Below, piece after piece: positions 44,273 to 53,741 of a stretch of 64,000 nt of DNA. Source of the stretch: Acidobacteriota bacterium. GTDB taxonomy: Bacteria > Acidobacteriota > Blastocatellia > Chloracidobacteriales > JADJPF01. The first letter of the stretch is position 1; every line of letters starts with the position of its first letter. Below the pieces are notes generated by a model that saw only the letters and a list, made by a program, of their open reading frames with translations, ran no database searches and was not told where the DNA came from. The DNA is taken from contig JACQZQ010000061.1 of NCBI GenBank assembly GCA_016213785.1, forward strand, positions 31,285 to 95,284, given 5' to 3'. Position numbers and translations under genes: made by a program.

Positions 44273-45232
44273 ATGTCAATTATTTCTGCTAACTTAACAG
44301 GGAATTTATCTTATTTAGACCAAGATAAAACAGATAATACAAAACCACTTGATTTAACATCTGTAGTTACTACATCTGTTGAATCACTTAGCCCAACAAA
44401 CCTAGAAGAGAATGATAGTAAGAATAGTAGTTCTAGTATCAGCAATAAGGCTCAATCGTCTTCTTTGAAGGATGATGACACTTTAGATAAAGATTTACAA
44501 TTTACAGCTTCTTTTCAGAAATCACAATTACTTTCTAAATTACCTAATGATAAAGATATAGCTAATCAACAAGATTCAGTACAAAAAACTAGTACAACTA
44601 GTACAGCTAGTGCAGCTAATGAGTTAGGAGATTATGGACATTTATCTACAGGGCAAAAGAGATTAGTTGATGATCTTACTAGTCGCCAAAATGCAGCTAA
44701 TAAAACTAATCTTTCACCAGCAGAGTTTTACAATAAGCTAGAACCTTCTCAAAAATCTACTTTTGAATCTATTACTAATGCTTTAGAAAATACTACTGTT
44801 ATTAGTAAAGACGGCAAAAAGACTAATGCTCTTGATACTATTGAAACTGTTGATGTTATCTTAGGAGAGAAACAAGGTAGTACTGATGGTAAAGAACAGT
44901 TTCGTTTGTTTGTAACATTAAAAGATGGTGCAGGAAATAATATTAGGACTGCTAAAAATTTTGAAAATGTTCCAGGTCACGGAGAAAATTATAAACATGG
45001 CCGTCAGCTATCAGGAGGCGAGCCAAGTATACAAATATCTGTTTCCCCTGATGGGAAAAAAGCTGATATAGATGTAGATTATGAATCCAAGAATCCTGTT
45101 ACTAATTTATTTAATGGTTTTAAGCATCTTAAACCATCAAATTCAGATGTACGTCATGCCGATCATTTTGAAAAACATAATAAAAAGTTTGCTTCTGAAG
45201 CAGGTCAACAACCTTTAATTAAAAAATATTAA
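44273..45232 (+). CDS. Ser/Asn-rich protein of unknown function
   Basis: The ATG at 44273 is chosen because GGGAG lies 7 nt upstream; longer forms would overlap the previous gene. The 319-aa protein has a disordered N-terminal half (about 1-130, many Ser, Asn, Asp, Thr, Lys) and a folded C-terminal half (about 135-319). The latter contains HLSTGQKRLVDDL, FRLFVTLKDGAGNNIRTA, GGEPSIQISVSPDGKKADI and LKPSNSDVRHADHFEKHN. I cannot name the family. It has no signal peptide or Cys. Its N-terminal style (MxxSIIS, then Ser/Asn-rich) recalls the protein at 27580, so both may use the same localisation route. A 12-bp perfect hairpin follows. Confidence 0.68.
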   Translation: MSIISANLTGNLSYLDQDKTDNTKPLDLTSVVTTSVESLSPTNLEENDSKNSSSSISNKAQSSSLKDDDTLDKDLQFTASFQKSQLLSKLPNDKDIANQQDSVQKTSTTSTASAANELGDYGHLSTGQKRLVDDLTSRQNAANKTNLSPAEFYNKLEPSQKSTFESITNALENTTVISKDGKKTNALDTIETVDVILGEKQGSTDGKEQFRLFVTLKDGAGNNIRTAKNFENVPGHGENYKHGRQLSGGEPSIQISVSPDGKKADIDVDYESKNPVTNLFNGFKHLKPSNSDVRHADHFEKHNKKFASEAGQQPLIKKY

Positions 45233-45270
45233 AATGTATTAGTTTGGATTAAGAGTTTGTTTATCTATAA

Positions 45271-45303
45271 CTACTATGTGTATTATGTTAGTACACATAG
45301 TAG
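45271..45303 (+). terminator. terminator hairpin
   Basis: CTACTATGTGTA (45271-45282) pairs perfectly with TACACATAGTAG (45292-45303), with a 9-nt loop. It lies 39 bp after the Ser/Asn-rich gene. A longer version of the next reading frame would start inside it, which supports that gene's downstream start. Confidence 0.65.
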
Positions 45304-45335
45304 CTATTTGTATAAGCAATGTACTAAAGGGGTAT

Positions 45336-45920
45336 ATGATTAACCAAATACTTAAATTGCTATTTATGATTATTTTAAGCCTAAATTTATTACTTACTTC
45401 AACAAGTAAAGCAGTTTCTCAAAATTGGTTACAAAATCTATCAATTGTTCAAGACCCAACAACACAAGAGGAAAAACTAAAAAAAGAGTTTGAAATAAAT
45501 CTACAACTTGCTAATCAAGGAAATGCCGATGCCCAAAATCTAATAGGAATAAACTATGCTGAAGGTGAAGGAGTAGAAAAAGATGATAGAGAAGCAATAA
45601 AATGGTTTTTCAAAAGTGTTGAACAAGGAAACACTTTTGCTGCTTGTAATTTAGCCCTACATTATGGAAGTGGTCGAGGAATAAAAAAAAATACAGTACA
45701 ATCACTTAAGTGGTGTCTTATTTCTCACTCATTGGATGGGCTAAAGTGCCATCCAAATGATTTTATTAGTGCTCTTAAACCTACAAAGTCGCAACAAAAT
45801 TCTGCTTCAAAACTTGCTATAGAATGGTTAAGAAACCATCCAAATTTTTCAAATACTTTTGGCAAAAAACCTTGGATGTCCAAAAACTACAAATTTAAAA
45901 GTAGGACTTTTAGATTTTGA
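45336..45920 (+). CDS. secreted Sel1-repeat protein
   Basis: The start at 45336 has AAGGGG just upstream and gives a normal signal peptide (about 1-26, MIILSLNLLLTSTSKA). The 194-aa protein then has two Sel1-like repeats (about 50-125: NLIGINYAEGEGVEKDDREA and NLALHYGSGRGIKKN). Sel1 repeats are short alpha-alpha units that bind other proteins, and in exported form they often serve as scaffolds. The C-terminus is basic. An upstream in-frame ATG at 45276 falls within the preceding hairpin and is unlikely. It is followed by tRNA-Ala on the other strand. Confidence 0.78.
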   Translation: MINQILKLLFMIILSLNLLLTSTSKAVSQNWLQNLSIVQDPTTQEEKLKKEFEINLQLANQGNADAQNLIGINYAEGEGVEKDDREAIKWFFKSVEQGNTFAACNLALHYGSGRGIKKNTVQSLKWCLISHSLDGLKCHPNDFISALKPTKSQQNSASKLAIEWLRNHPNFSNTFGKKPWMSKNYKFKSRTFRF

Positions 45921-45987
45921 CATTTTTTAACGGGTTTAAAGTTTTTCGTGACAAAGAAGCACTGCTTATTTTGTTGAATTCTAAAAA

Positions 45988-46060
<73 letters not shown>

Positions 46061-46091
46061 AGATTATGTAAAACAATGAATTTGCTTTAAG

Positions 46092-47744
46092 TTATTCTCC
46101 CCAAACTACCTCATAAACTTCTTGAGGCTCGCTTTTACCTTTGACTTCTATTGGTGCTAGTCGTCTAGTAGGTATTTTGTCTTTAATTTTTTCGTAAGTA
46201 GCTGCACTAACTAGAACATGAGTTGTAGAATTTTTGGAGTTAGATTCAAGCCTTGCTGCTAGGTTTACAGGATCACCTATTCCAGTATATTCCATACGTC
46301 GATTTGAGCCAATAAAGCCTACTGTAATTACACCTGTGTTAATGCCTATACCAATGTTTATTTCATGACCAAATTGGTCAAAGAATTTTTTACGTAGCTC
46401 TACCATTCGGCGTTGCATATCCATAGCAGCTAAGGCTGCATTTACAGCAGCATTTTCTTTTGCTTCTTTATCATCATAGCCTACACCAAATAAAGCCATT
46501 AGACCATCACCCATATATTTATCTAACATGCCTTGGTGGGAAAAGATTATATCAGTCATGTTAGTAAAATATTCATTAAGAAGTTCTACAATTTCTTGGG
46601 GTTGTAGTTTTTCTGAGAGTGGAGTAAAACCTCTGACATCAGCAAAAAGGATAGTAGCTTCTATATTAGTTCCGCCTAATTTTAGAGATTCTGGCGATTC
46701 TAGGATTTTACTAACAATATTATCTGGTAAAAACCGGCCATAGGCTTCACGAGCTAGAGCTTCTTTCATCAAGCGGTTGTGTGCTTTAGAGTTATCAAGT
46801 GCCATAGAAGTTTGTGATGCTATAGCGCTTAGTAGATCTAGATCTTCTGAGCCAAAGACTTTAGGGATTTCAAACCCTGTAGTATTTTTACGATTATCTA
46901 CATATAAAACCCCTATGGGTTGACCGCCTACAATTAGAGGAGCACATATTACTGATTGAACCCCTTGGATAATGGCTGTTGCGCCGCCTTTGTTAGCATC
47001 TTGAGCGTCTAGTAAAAGGAGTGCAGCTTGTTCTTGCATAACTTGTTGAACAATAGCTCTAGGTGGAGTTATATGCTTATCTTGATTGTCTTTTTGTGAG
47101 CGGAACTTAACAGCTTTAACTACAAGTTCTCCTGTTTCATCATCTTTAAGTTGGACTACACAACGTTCGGCAGGTGTTACACGAAAGAGCATCTCAGACA
47201 TTTTCTCAAAAATATCTTCTAGGGCAAATACTGAGTTAAACATGTTGCCAAGCTCATAAATATAGGTGAGCACTTCTGATTTTTTACGGAGTTCTTCTAG
47301 CTCTTTTTTTAGTAAGTCTGCATCTGTGTCACTAGAAATTTTGCCAGAATCCATTTTAGGAATTAGCATAGATGCATTTACTGGAGCACGTAATAAAACA
47401 GTGTGTGAGACGCTTGGAGCAGCTTTAGCTACTTGAGGTGCGACTTTTTCGCATTGTAGTTTTAATAGATATTTGCCTATTTGCAAAGTATCCTTTTCAG
47501 TAAAAACTTGTTCACCTGAAACACGTTCGCCATTGACAAAACAGCCATTAGCGCTTTGTAGGTCTACAAGAAAAAAGCTATCACCACGACGGCGAATAAG
47601 AGAATGTTCTCTAGAGATTTGAACATCTATAAGAACAACATCATTACTTTGAGGAGAACGACCAATTTTTGTTTCTGGTTTAACTACCTCATATTCAAAA
47701 GATTCACTTCCAACAGTAGAGCTTATTTGTAATTTTGCCTTCAT
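46092..47744 (-). CDS. FHA-GAF-class III adenylate cyclase
   Basis: The 550-aa cytoplasmic protein has an FHA domain (about 5-98: KIGRSPQSN, SREHSLI, NGCFVNGERV), a GAF domain (about 165-318) and a class III nucleotide cyclase domain (about 360-545). Metal-binding Asp are D369 (FADVRGF) and D413 (MGDG). The adenine-selecting pair is K409 and D491, and the transition-state residues are N494 and R498. All are intact, so ATP is the expected substrate and cAMP the product. FHA and GAF would couple it to Thr phosphorylation and to a small ligand. It lies 71 bp downstream of the octaheme cytochrome gene on the same strand. Confidence 0.93.
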   Translation of the reverse strand: MKAKLQISSTVGSESFEYEVVKPETKIGRSPQSNDVVLIDVQISREHSLIRRRGDSFFLVDLQSANGCFVNGERVSGEQVFTEKDTLQIGKYLLKLQCEKVAPQVAKAAPSVSHTVLLRAPVNASMLIPKMDSGKISSDTDADLLKKELEELRKKSEVLTYIYELGNMFNSVFALEDIFEKMSEMLFRVTPAERCVVQLKDDETGELVVKAVKFRSQKDNQDKHITPPRAIVQQVMQEQAALLLLDAQDANKGGATAIIQGVQSVICAPLIVGGQPIGVLYVDNRKNTTGFEIPKVFGSEDLDLLSAIASQTSMALDNSKAHNRLMKEALAREAYGRFLPDNIVSKILESPESLKLGGTNIEATILFADVRGFTPLSEKLQPQEIVELLNEYFTNMTDIIFSHQGMLDKYMGDGLMALFGVGYDDKEAKENAAVNAALAAMDMQRRMVELRKKFFDQFGHEINIGIGINTGVITVGFIGSNRRMEYTGIGDPVNLAARLESNSKNSTTHVLVSAATYEKIKDKIPTRRLAPIEVKGKSEPQEVYEVVWGE

Positions 47745-47815
47745 AAAATGCCTCTAAATTAAACTGGGTAAAGGCGCTGGTTGATTATTTGAAATATTTA
47801 TCAGAAAAATTTTAC

Positions 47816-48934
47816 TTAAGGTCTTAAGTTACTAGTTTCTCCGACTGTAAGTGGATGAGCTTCTTGTTTTCCTTTAAAATCTCCTTTGCCATCATTATGA
47901 CAAGGTAAACAAGCATCTTTTACTGAAGGAGCAATTATATCTTGCACCCTCTTACCTTTAGCTGCATCTTTATGACAGAATTTACAGTCTAGAGAAGGAT
48001 ATTGACCTTTTTCTTTCTTGGTTTTTTTATCGCGTACATCTTCTTCATGTGATTTACCATGAGTAAAGAAATTAAAATCTTTGTTTTTAACTTTGTCATC
48101 AGGTATTTGGACTACTATACCACTTACCACAGGACGCGGTGCCATAAAGGGTTTATGACATTCTAGGCACTCTCTCATATAAGGACGCTCATTCTTTATT
48201 TTGAATTTAGGATCGTCTTTAGCTGCGGGATCTCTGAGTTCTTCGCTATGGCAGCGAGCACATTCTGGATGGTAAGGAAGGAAGAAATTTTCTTCTTTTT
48301 GCTCTTTACCTTCTTTAACGTGACAATCATTACACCCTGAAGAGGTTGCAACAGCTTGGATTTTCTTTTGATCATCACTGAGTTCAGGAAGTTTTGGCCC
48401 AACATTATAATCCTTAGCTTTAGTTCCTACGTGAACATCATGAGGGAACTTTAAGCCAAATTGGTCATCTCTTTGTTGAGGGAATTTAGGTAAGACAGTT
48501 TTTTTATCAGGTTCGTGACAAATTTCACAAAACCCCTTGCTTAGAGTAAGTGGCGCAAAAAAATGACATTCCTCACAAGCAAAATGTGGAGGAAATTGAG
48601 TAGTTTTATCATCAAATGTAAAAGGGATACTTGCGTCTGCTGGTTGTTTATAAGCAAATTTTGGAGGTTTGCGGTTAGGAATATGGCAGCTTAAGCAATC
48701 TGGGCTATGTGATGCATGGTCAAATTTTGAATAGTCTACACCAGAACGCACTGGTAGAGGAGCTAATCTTGGGCCTTTTTGTGGGCCTGTAGTTGGGTTA
48801 GTGGTTGGGTTAGTGGTTGGGGTTTTTTGTGAGCCACCCTTTTTAGTTTGGGCATCAATTACAGAAAAATCTATATTAAGTGCTATAGCGCTTAAGAGCA
48901 CCAAAAGAAATACAACTCGTTTTAACTTTAGCAT
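47816..48934 (-). CDS. periplasmic octaheme c-type cytochrome
   Basis: The 372-aa protein has a signal peptide (about 1-28) and a Thr/Pro linker (NPTTNPTTGPQKGP), followed by eight CxxCH haem-binding motifs: CLSCH, CEECH, CEICH, CNDCH, CARCH, CLECH, CKFCH and CLPCH. Extra His residues (FDHASHSPDC, FPHDVHVG, FFTHGKSHEE) could be the distal ligands, as in cytochrome c3/c7-type modules. It is likely an electron carrier in the periplasm or at the outer membrane. No oxidoreductase partner is adjacent. The upstream region carries an imperfect hairpin at about 48955-48980. Confidence 0.92.
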   Translation of the reverse strand: MLKLKRVVFLLVLLSAIALNIDFSVIDAQTKKGGSQKTPTTNPTTNPTTGPQKGPRLAPLPVRSGVDYSKFDHASHSPDCLSCHIPNRKPPKFAYKQPADASIPFTFDDKTTQFPPHFACEECHFFAPLTLSKGFCEICHEPDKKTVLPKFPQQRDDQFGLKFPHDVHVGTKAKDYNVGPKLPELSDDQKKIQAVATSSGCNDCHVKEGKEQKEENFFLPYHPECARCHSEELRDPAAKDDPKFKIKNERPYMRECLECHKPFMAPRPVVSGIVVQIPDDKVKNKDFNFFTHGKSHEEDVRDKKTKKEKGQYPSLDCKFCHKDAAKGKRVQDIIAPSVKDACLPCHNDGKGDFKGKQEAHPLTVGETSNLRP

Positions 48935-49156
48935 CTGGTAAGCTCCATTATTTGAGATAAACCACTACACGGTTATCTTGAATTTGACTATGTTGAGGAG
49001 ATAATCAAGAAAATTGACTCAATGACAGTTTTCCGTGATGGCAAGAGAATATTAATAGAAACTCATTCTAAAAATCAAGGCATCTGATATTAGCTTGATA
49101 AAATAAGTTAAAATTTTTATTAAGAACTTATTTATATAAATAGGCAAAGATTTTTC

Positions 49157-50089
49157 TTAAAGATTTTCTTTTATTCTATTAACTTCTTCTTGATACTTAT
49201 CTTGAGTTAACTTACCGTCTTTTAAGGCTTTACTTAACTCTTCTAGTTTATTTGCAATATGTTTATTTTCTTCTATAGTGCTTCTGGATTTTTCATATTC
49301 TTTTTTACCTTCAGATTTTTTTGCTTGATATATATCTTTAAGTGAATTAAGAGGAATATTTTTACCTGACTCAAAATACTTTACTGCAACATGGCCTAAA
49401 GCATAGGTAGTTGAAAATGCTACTGTTGCTCCAACAACACTACCCCAACCAGGGACTAATTTTGCAAGACTAGAGACAGCTATACTTGCACCTGTTCCAA
49501 TACCTAAAGATACAATTATTGCTTTAGCTAAGGTTCTATCGGTATCATAACCATAGATCTTACCTATATCAATGATCATAGACATTTGTGATGTAAGTAT
49601 TAAAGCATCAGCTACTAATGGTACTGGAATTGCTCCAAGTAAAGTATTTATAACTAAATAAGTTTTAAGGGTTTTTTGTCCTGCTAATTCAGGGTTTTCA
49701 ACCTCTGTAGTAGTATCAGAGGAAACTACCATATTAGATATATTTATAATGTTATTTAATTCTGCTATTTCTTCAGGGGATATATTCCATCTAGTTTCTA
49801 GCATTTTTATTAAATGTTTTTCTATTTTAGAAAAATCTCCATCAGCATTGGCTAAAAGATAAGCTGACTTAAAAGCATTTTTTTGACTTTCAGATGATTT
49901 AATTTCATTAAGTACTGATTCTAATATAACTTCTTGAGAGAGTAACTTATCTACAGTGTAACCCTCTGGAAGAGCTAAGTCTTTAATAGCATCTTCTAGG
50001 GCTTCTCGTTCACTTTCTTCTATTTTCCCATCAGCTTTGGCAACTGCTACTAATAATTGTAGTGAGGCAATGGCTTCTCGTGGCTGCAT
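49157..50089 (-). CDS. TerB-like / DUF697 protein
   Basis: The 310-aa protein has three parts. Residues 1-110 resemble the TerB fold (LQLLVAVAKADGKIEESERE and LANADGDFSKIEKHLI, each with an acidic ADG loop). Residues about 135-245 are a DUF697-like membrane-associated domain (TYLVINTLLGAIPVPLVADA, then GIGTGASIAVSSLAKLVPGWG). The end (about 265-310) is a charged SHOCT-like helix pair (LEELSKALKDGKLTQDKYQEEV). TerB domains are linked to metal sensing and envelope stress. DUF697 often sits beside GTPases, but none is encoded here. It is divergent from the gene at 50352. The domain calls are moderate. Confidence 0.75.
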   Translation of the reverse strand: MQPREAIASLQLLVAVAKADGKIEESEREALEDAIKDLALPEGYTVDKLLSQEVILESVLNEIKSSESQKNAFKSAYLLANADGDFSKIEKHLIKMLETRWNISPEEIAELNNIINISNMVVSSDTTTEVENPELAGQKTLKTYLVINTLLGAIPVPLVADALILTSQMSMIIDIGKIYGYDTDRTLAKAIIVSLGIGTGASIAVSSLAKLVPGWGSVVGATVAFSTTYALGHVAVKYFESGKNIPLNSLKDIYQAKKSEGKKEYEKSRSTIEENKHIANKLEELSKALKDGKLTQDKYQEEVNRIKENL

Positions 50090-50351
50090 AAATTGCTCCT
50101 TTATACTAAATATCTTTAGATATTATAATTTAGTTATATAAAAACATTCATATAGAAAGAAAAAAAGTAATATATCAGTAACTTAGTTATTATGGCTAGC
50201 TATTTAACGCTAAGGTTAAGAAAGTAAACATAGATAAATAGATTCTTTAGAAAAGTTGTGAAAGCATAATTAATTCTGTTAAACTAGCCCAGATTTTTGC
50301 TTTCTTATCTAAAACTTATCTAAAATATAGAGTGTCTAAAAAATAAACCTT

Positions 50352-51626
50352 ATGTCAATATCTGCTAGACAATTTGTTTCACAAGGACAACAAAGGCTTC
50401 TAGAAGTTCAATCTATGCTATCAGGCTTAGGTAATACTTTTGAAAAACATGGTCAAACCTTAGTTGAACTGCAAAATATTTATAATCAAACTCTAGATGA
50501 ACTAGTGCAAATAAACTTACCCAATTTAAGCCAAGAGGCTTTTAGTCAAGTTCGTCAATATACTGGATATGGTCAATTTGATGTTAAAAACCCATTTATA
50601 ACAATGAATGAGGAACATACAAGACTAACCCAGTTAATTAGCGATATTGATTTAGATGAGCGCTATTTACGTCAAGATGAACTAGTTAACCCTATTTCAG
50701 GGGAATTAATATTAAAAGCAGACTCTATTAGGCAAAATTTTAATTTACTTAGGGATTCTCTTCAGCGTTATGAGTCTGAACCAAGGTTTTTACACTTAAT
50801 TCAAAGTGCTTACGATACACCTGATTATACTGGTAGGATGTGGCAGTTAGATTATTATCGTGATTGGCGTACAGGAAGTAGTATTTCTAAGAAATTTGGA
50901 AAGCATTTTTATGAGATTCGTAGCGATTACTTACCCTTAAAACAAGCCCATGACCATACTTATAATGAACTTGCCGAAGCAGAAAAAGAAATTAATGATG
51001 TTAAAAATTTAGTAAATTTACGCGGGCAGTCTTTATATAGATTAAATAATTTACCTCAAGTAATTTTACAGGAATCTCAAGCAGCACTTCGCCAACATTT
51101 ACAATATGTTGATAAAGAACAATTATTTAGTTGGGCACAGGGCGATCATGCTCGTGAAGCTCTAATTAAAAAACTGGATGGAGTTGAGAAAAAATTAAAC
51201 TACTTAAAAGAAATGGTTGCCTATCAACAACAGCAAGAACAGACAGCTTTACAAGAATATATTTATAAATTAAATAAAAAAGTAGTAAAATTTCAACGTC
51301 CTAAGTATTATCACTATACAGTATCAAGCCGTGACGCAGCTATTTTATACATAGATCCAAAAGAAAAACTATTTCATAAGAGAAATAAATTTTGGAAATC
51401 TTATGATGTTGTTTTTGATTTTGATGACTATGATTATTACGATTATCAAAAAGATATGCTTTGGTGGGATTTAATGACTGATGGAGAAATAGATGGTAAC
51501 TATATTAATGAAGTAAACCATTTTTATTCTAATCATCCAGGTTATAGCTATAGACATGATTATTATTATGAAACCCATTCTTATCATCACCACCACCACG
51601 ATAATGATTTAACGGATTTTTCATGA
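50352..51626 (+). CDS. coiled-coil protein with His/Tyr/Asp-rich tail
   Basis: The 424-aa soluble protein is mostly helical (about 1-310), with coiled-coil runs such as HDHTYNELAEAEKEINDVKN and VEKKLNYLKEMVAYQQQQEQ. A compact segment RPKYYHYTVSSRDAAILYID (about 318-337) follows. The last 70 residues are very rich in Asp, Tyr and His (FDDYDYYDY, then SYHHHHHDND). The tail could bind metal or be a flexible surface. No family is recognised. Its stop codon overlaps the start of the glycosyltransferase gene (ATGA), so the two proteins are translationally coupled and probably work together. Confidence 0.72.
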   Translation: MSISARQFVSQGQQRLLEVQSMLSGLGNTFEKHGQTLVELQNIYNQTLDELVQINLPNLSQEAFSQVRQYTGYGQFDVKNPFITMNEEHTRLTQLISDIDLDERYLRQDELVNPISGELILKADSIRQNFNLLRDSLQRYESEPRFLHLIQSAYDTPDYTGRMWQLDYYRDWRTGSSISKKFGKHFYEIRSDYLPLKQAHDHTYNELAEAEKEINDVKNLVNLRGQSLYRLNNLPQVILQESQAALRQHLQYVDKEQLFSWAQGDHAREALIKKLDGVEKKLNYLKEMVAYQQQQEQTALQEYIYKLNKKVVKFQRPKYYHYTVSSRDAAILYIDPKEKLFHKRNKFWKSYDVVFDFDDYDYYDYQKDMLWWDLMTDGEIDGNYINEVNHFYSNHPGYSYRHDYYYETHSYHHHHHDNDLTDFS

Positions 51627-53209
51627 GCAAACGACTTACTATAGTTGCTTATGCTGTTAATGGTGCAGGGCTAGGGCATTTAACTAGAGTAATAGCAATA
51701 GTTCGTTGGGTAAGACGCTTAGCACGCTTGGCAGGAATTTACCCAGATATTTATATATTAACTTCTTCAGAAGCCTGTGGACTTGCTTTAAGTGAAGGTT
51801 TTGCTACTTTTAAGATTCCTAGTAAAACAGTTATTCGTGAAGCACAGATTCCAAAAGAAGATTATTTAAGGCTTGCTCGTCAATGGGTTTGGCATAGTTT
51901 AGGGCTATTAAAACCAGATATTCTTTTAGTAGATACTTTTGCAGGTGGATCTTTTGGAGAATTGCTTTATGCCTTAGACGGGCCAGGCTCAAAAGTCTTT
52001 GTTAATCGTGCAATGAGGGCAGAATTTCAAGAAAACCTTCAACCCCTTTTTTCTTATTATGACCGAATTTTAGTTCCTCAAGAAAAACACTCTGAACAAA
52101 TATCTTTCCCCCCTCAAATTATGCCCAAAGTTCGTTATTTAGGGCCTATTATGCTAAGAGAAAGAGTTGAACTACGTAATAGAACCGAGGCTCGTCAAAG
52201 ATTAGGTATTCCTAATAGTAAACTTTCAGTTTGGCTTACTGCTGGAGGTGGAGGAGACCCTAGAGCCTCAGCAGGCTTAAGTAAATTGGTAGAAAAGTTA
52301 AAAGAAAATCAGGATTTACATTTAGTTATAGGAGCAGGGCCACTCTATCGAGGTGAGCCAATTAGAGGCTCAAATATTACTTGGGTAACAGATTTTAATG
52401 TTTCTGAAGATTATTTAGCTATGGATTTTGCTTTTTCTGCTGCTGGATATAATTCATTTTATGAGTTGCTTTACTCAGGCATTCCTACAGCTTTTTTTGC
52501 ACAAGAAAAAATTGCTGATGAACAAGGACGCAGAATAGAAGCCGCTTTAGCTAAAAATTGTGCCTTAAAAGTAGAAACTAATTCTCAAGGATTTCTAGAA
52601 GAAGATTCCTTAACAAAAGCTATAGAACAGCTTTTAGATAAGAGATTAAGAGAGAGCTTAAGTTTAGCAGCACAAGAATTTGTCTTAGATAATTTTGCTC
52701 AAGAAGCAGCATTAGAAACTTTAGCTACTCGTTTGCCAAAAAGCTCTTTGGTTCAAGCGCAAGAAATAGGAAGCGCAGAACTTTTTTATAAAATTAAAAA
52801 ATATCAACTTGATTTAGAATTAGCTTATGAAATACTCCCTACTTTTGGTTCTAAAGAGTTTTTAGATGGTGATGAGCGTCAAGATTTGTTTTATCAACTA
52901 TTTGAGAGTAGCAAAACGCAAGCAGACCTTACAGCAAAACTTTATTTATTGATTTCACAAAAACTTGCTAAACCTACAAGTGATCTTGAAGCAGAGGAAT
53001 TAGTAACATCTTCAGTAAAAATAATTAATCAATTAGAAAGGTTTGCTGATGAAAAAGGTGCAATGTCTTTTTTAAGGCTTTTACCTAATGAACGACAATC
53101 TCAGCCACAAAAAGTTGCTCAAGAGTTAGAGAATTTTCTAGGTAAACTATATGATACAGGGGATTCTCTATGGAGGGGGATTGCGCTATTTAGCCAAAAT
53201 GGTAAATAG
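51623..53209 (+). CDS. MurG-like GT-B glycosyltransferase with C-terminal extension
   Basis: The 528-aa protein has a UGT/MurG-type fold. The N-terminal lobe opens RLTIVAYAVNGAGLGHLTRV and contains LLKPDILLVDTFAGGSFGEL. The C-terminal lobe has WLTAGGGGDPRASAGL, LVIGAGPLYRGEPI and AFSAAGYNSFYELLYSGIPTAFFAQEK, a donor-binding pattern. About 150 residues after the GT domain (about 380-528) form a helical extension of unknown role. The start codon overlaps the previous gene's stop by 4 bp. The donor and acceptor are unknown, and a polysaccharide or glycolipid product is the likely class. It ends 13 bp from a convergent gene. Confidence 0.85.
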   Translation: MSKRLTIVAYAVNGAGLGHLTRVIAIVRWVRRLARLAGIYPDIYILTSSEACGLALSEGFATFKIPSKTVIREAQIPKEDYLRLARQWVWHSLGLLKPDILLVDTFAGGSFGELLYALDGPGSKVFVNRAMRAEFQENLQPLFSYYDRILVPQEKHSEQISFPPQIMPKVRYLGPIMLRERVELRNRTEARQRLGIPNSKLSVWLTAGGGGDPRASAGLSKLVEKLKENQDLHLVIGAGPLYRGEPIRGSNITWVTDFNVSEDYLAMDFAFSAAGYNSFYELLYSGIPTAFFAQEKIADEQGRRIEAALAKNCALKVETNSQGFLEEDSLTKAIEQLLDKRLRESLSLAAQEFVLDNFAQEAALETLATRLPKSSLVQAQEIGSAELFYKIKKYQLDLELAYEILPTFGSKEFLDGDERQDLFYQLFESSKTQADLTAKLYLLISQKLAKPTSDLEAEELVTSSVKIINQLERFADEKGAMSFLRLLPNERQSQPQKVAQELENFLGKLYDTGDSLWRGIALFSQNGK

Positions 53210-53222
53210 CGCATTTTTAAAG

Positions 53223-53561
53223 TTATCTCTTATCATTAGTTTGAGCGTCATGTTTTTGTTTATAGATTTTTCTACTTGCTCTATCTTGTTCACGATCTAG
53301 CTTTGCTTTTTCTTTTTTAGTAACTTTACCGTCTGCTTTTGCTTCTTTTTTATCCTGTTGTATTTTAGCTTCTCTAGCCTCTAATTTAGCTGCTTCTTTT
53401 TTTGTTAGCTCTCCGTCCTTAACTCCATCAGCAATGCGTTCTTGTTGATTTTTTTGGCGTTTAGCAACTTTTGGGGTGTTTGTATTTTGTTGGGCAAATG
53501 TAGTAAAAGCAAGAACAAATAATAAAGAAATAGACATAAAAACTTTAAGTAGTTTAGACAT
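53223..53561 (-). CDS. small secreted Lys/Glu/Ala-rich repeat protein
   Basis: The 112-aa precursor has a signal peptide (about 1-23, ending TFA before QQ). The mature part is highly charged and repeats one unit twice: DGELTKKEAAKLEAREAKI and DGKVTKKEKAKLDREQDRA, followed by SRKIYKQKHDAQTN. Such proteins, with an RIxxGxxxGxLTxxE ... SRxIYxxKH pattern, are common in proteobacteria and acidobacteria, but their function is unknown. The DGxLTxxE loops recall EF-hand-like turns without a full acidic set. It is convergent with the glycosyltransferase. Confidence 0.8.
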   Translation of the reverse strand: MSKLLKVFMSISLLFVLAFTTFAQQNTNTPKVAKRQKNQQERIADGVKDGELTKKEAAKLEAREAKIQQDKKEAKADGKVTKKEKAKLDREQDRASRKIYKQKHDAQTNDKR

Positions 53562-53741
53562 AAATAATTTCCTTTCAACAATTAATAAGTTGTAACTAAG
53601 AGCTATGGGCTAGTGAAAAAGTTTGAAAAGTTATTAAAATTTTTTCAAAACTTTTACTCCAAGTAAACTAGCAAGATTAATCTTCTGTAGTATACTTGAA
53701 AACTATTTTCAAAAAACATAATTTTAGAACATTATAAAATC

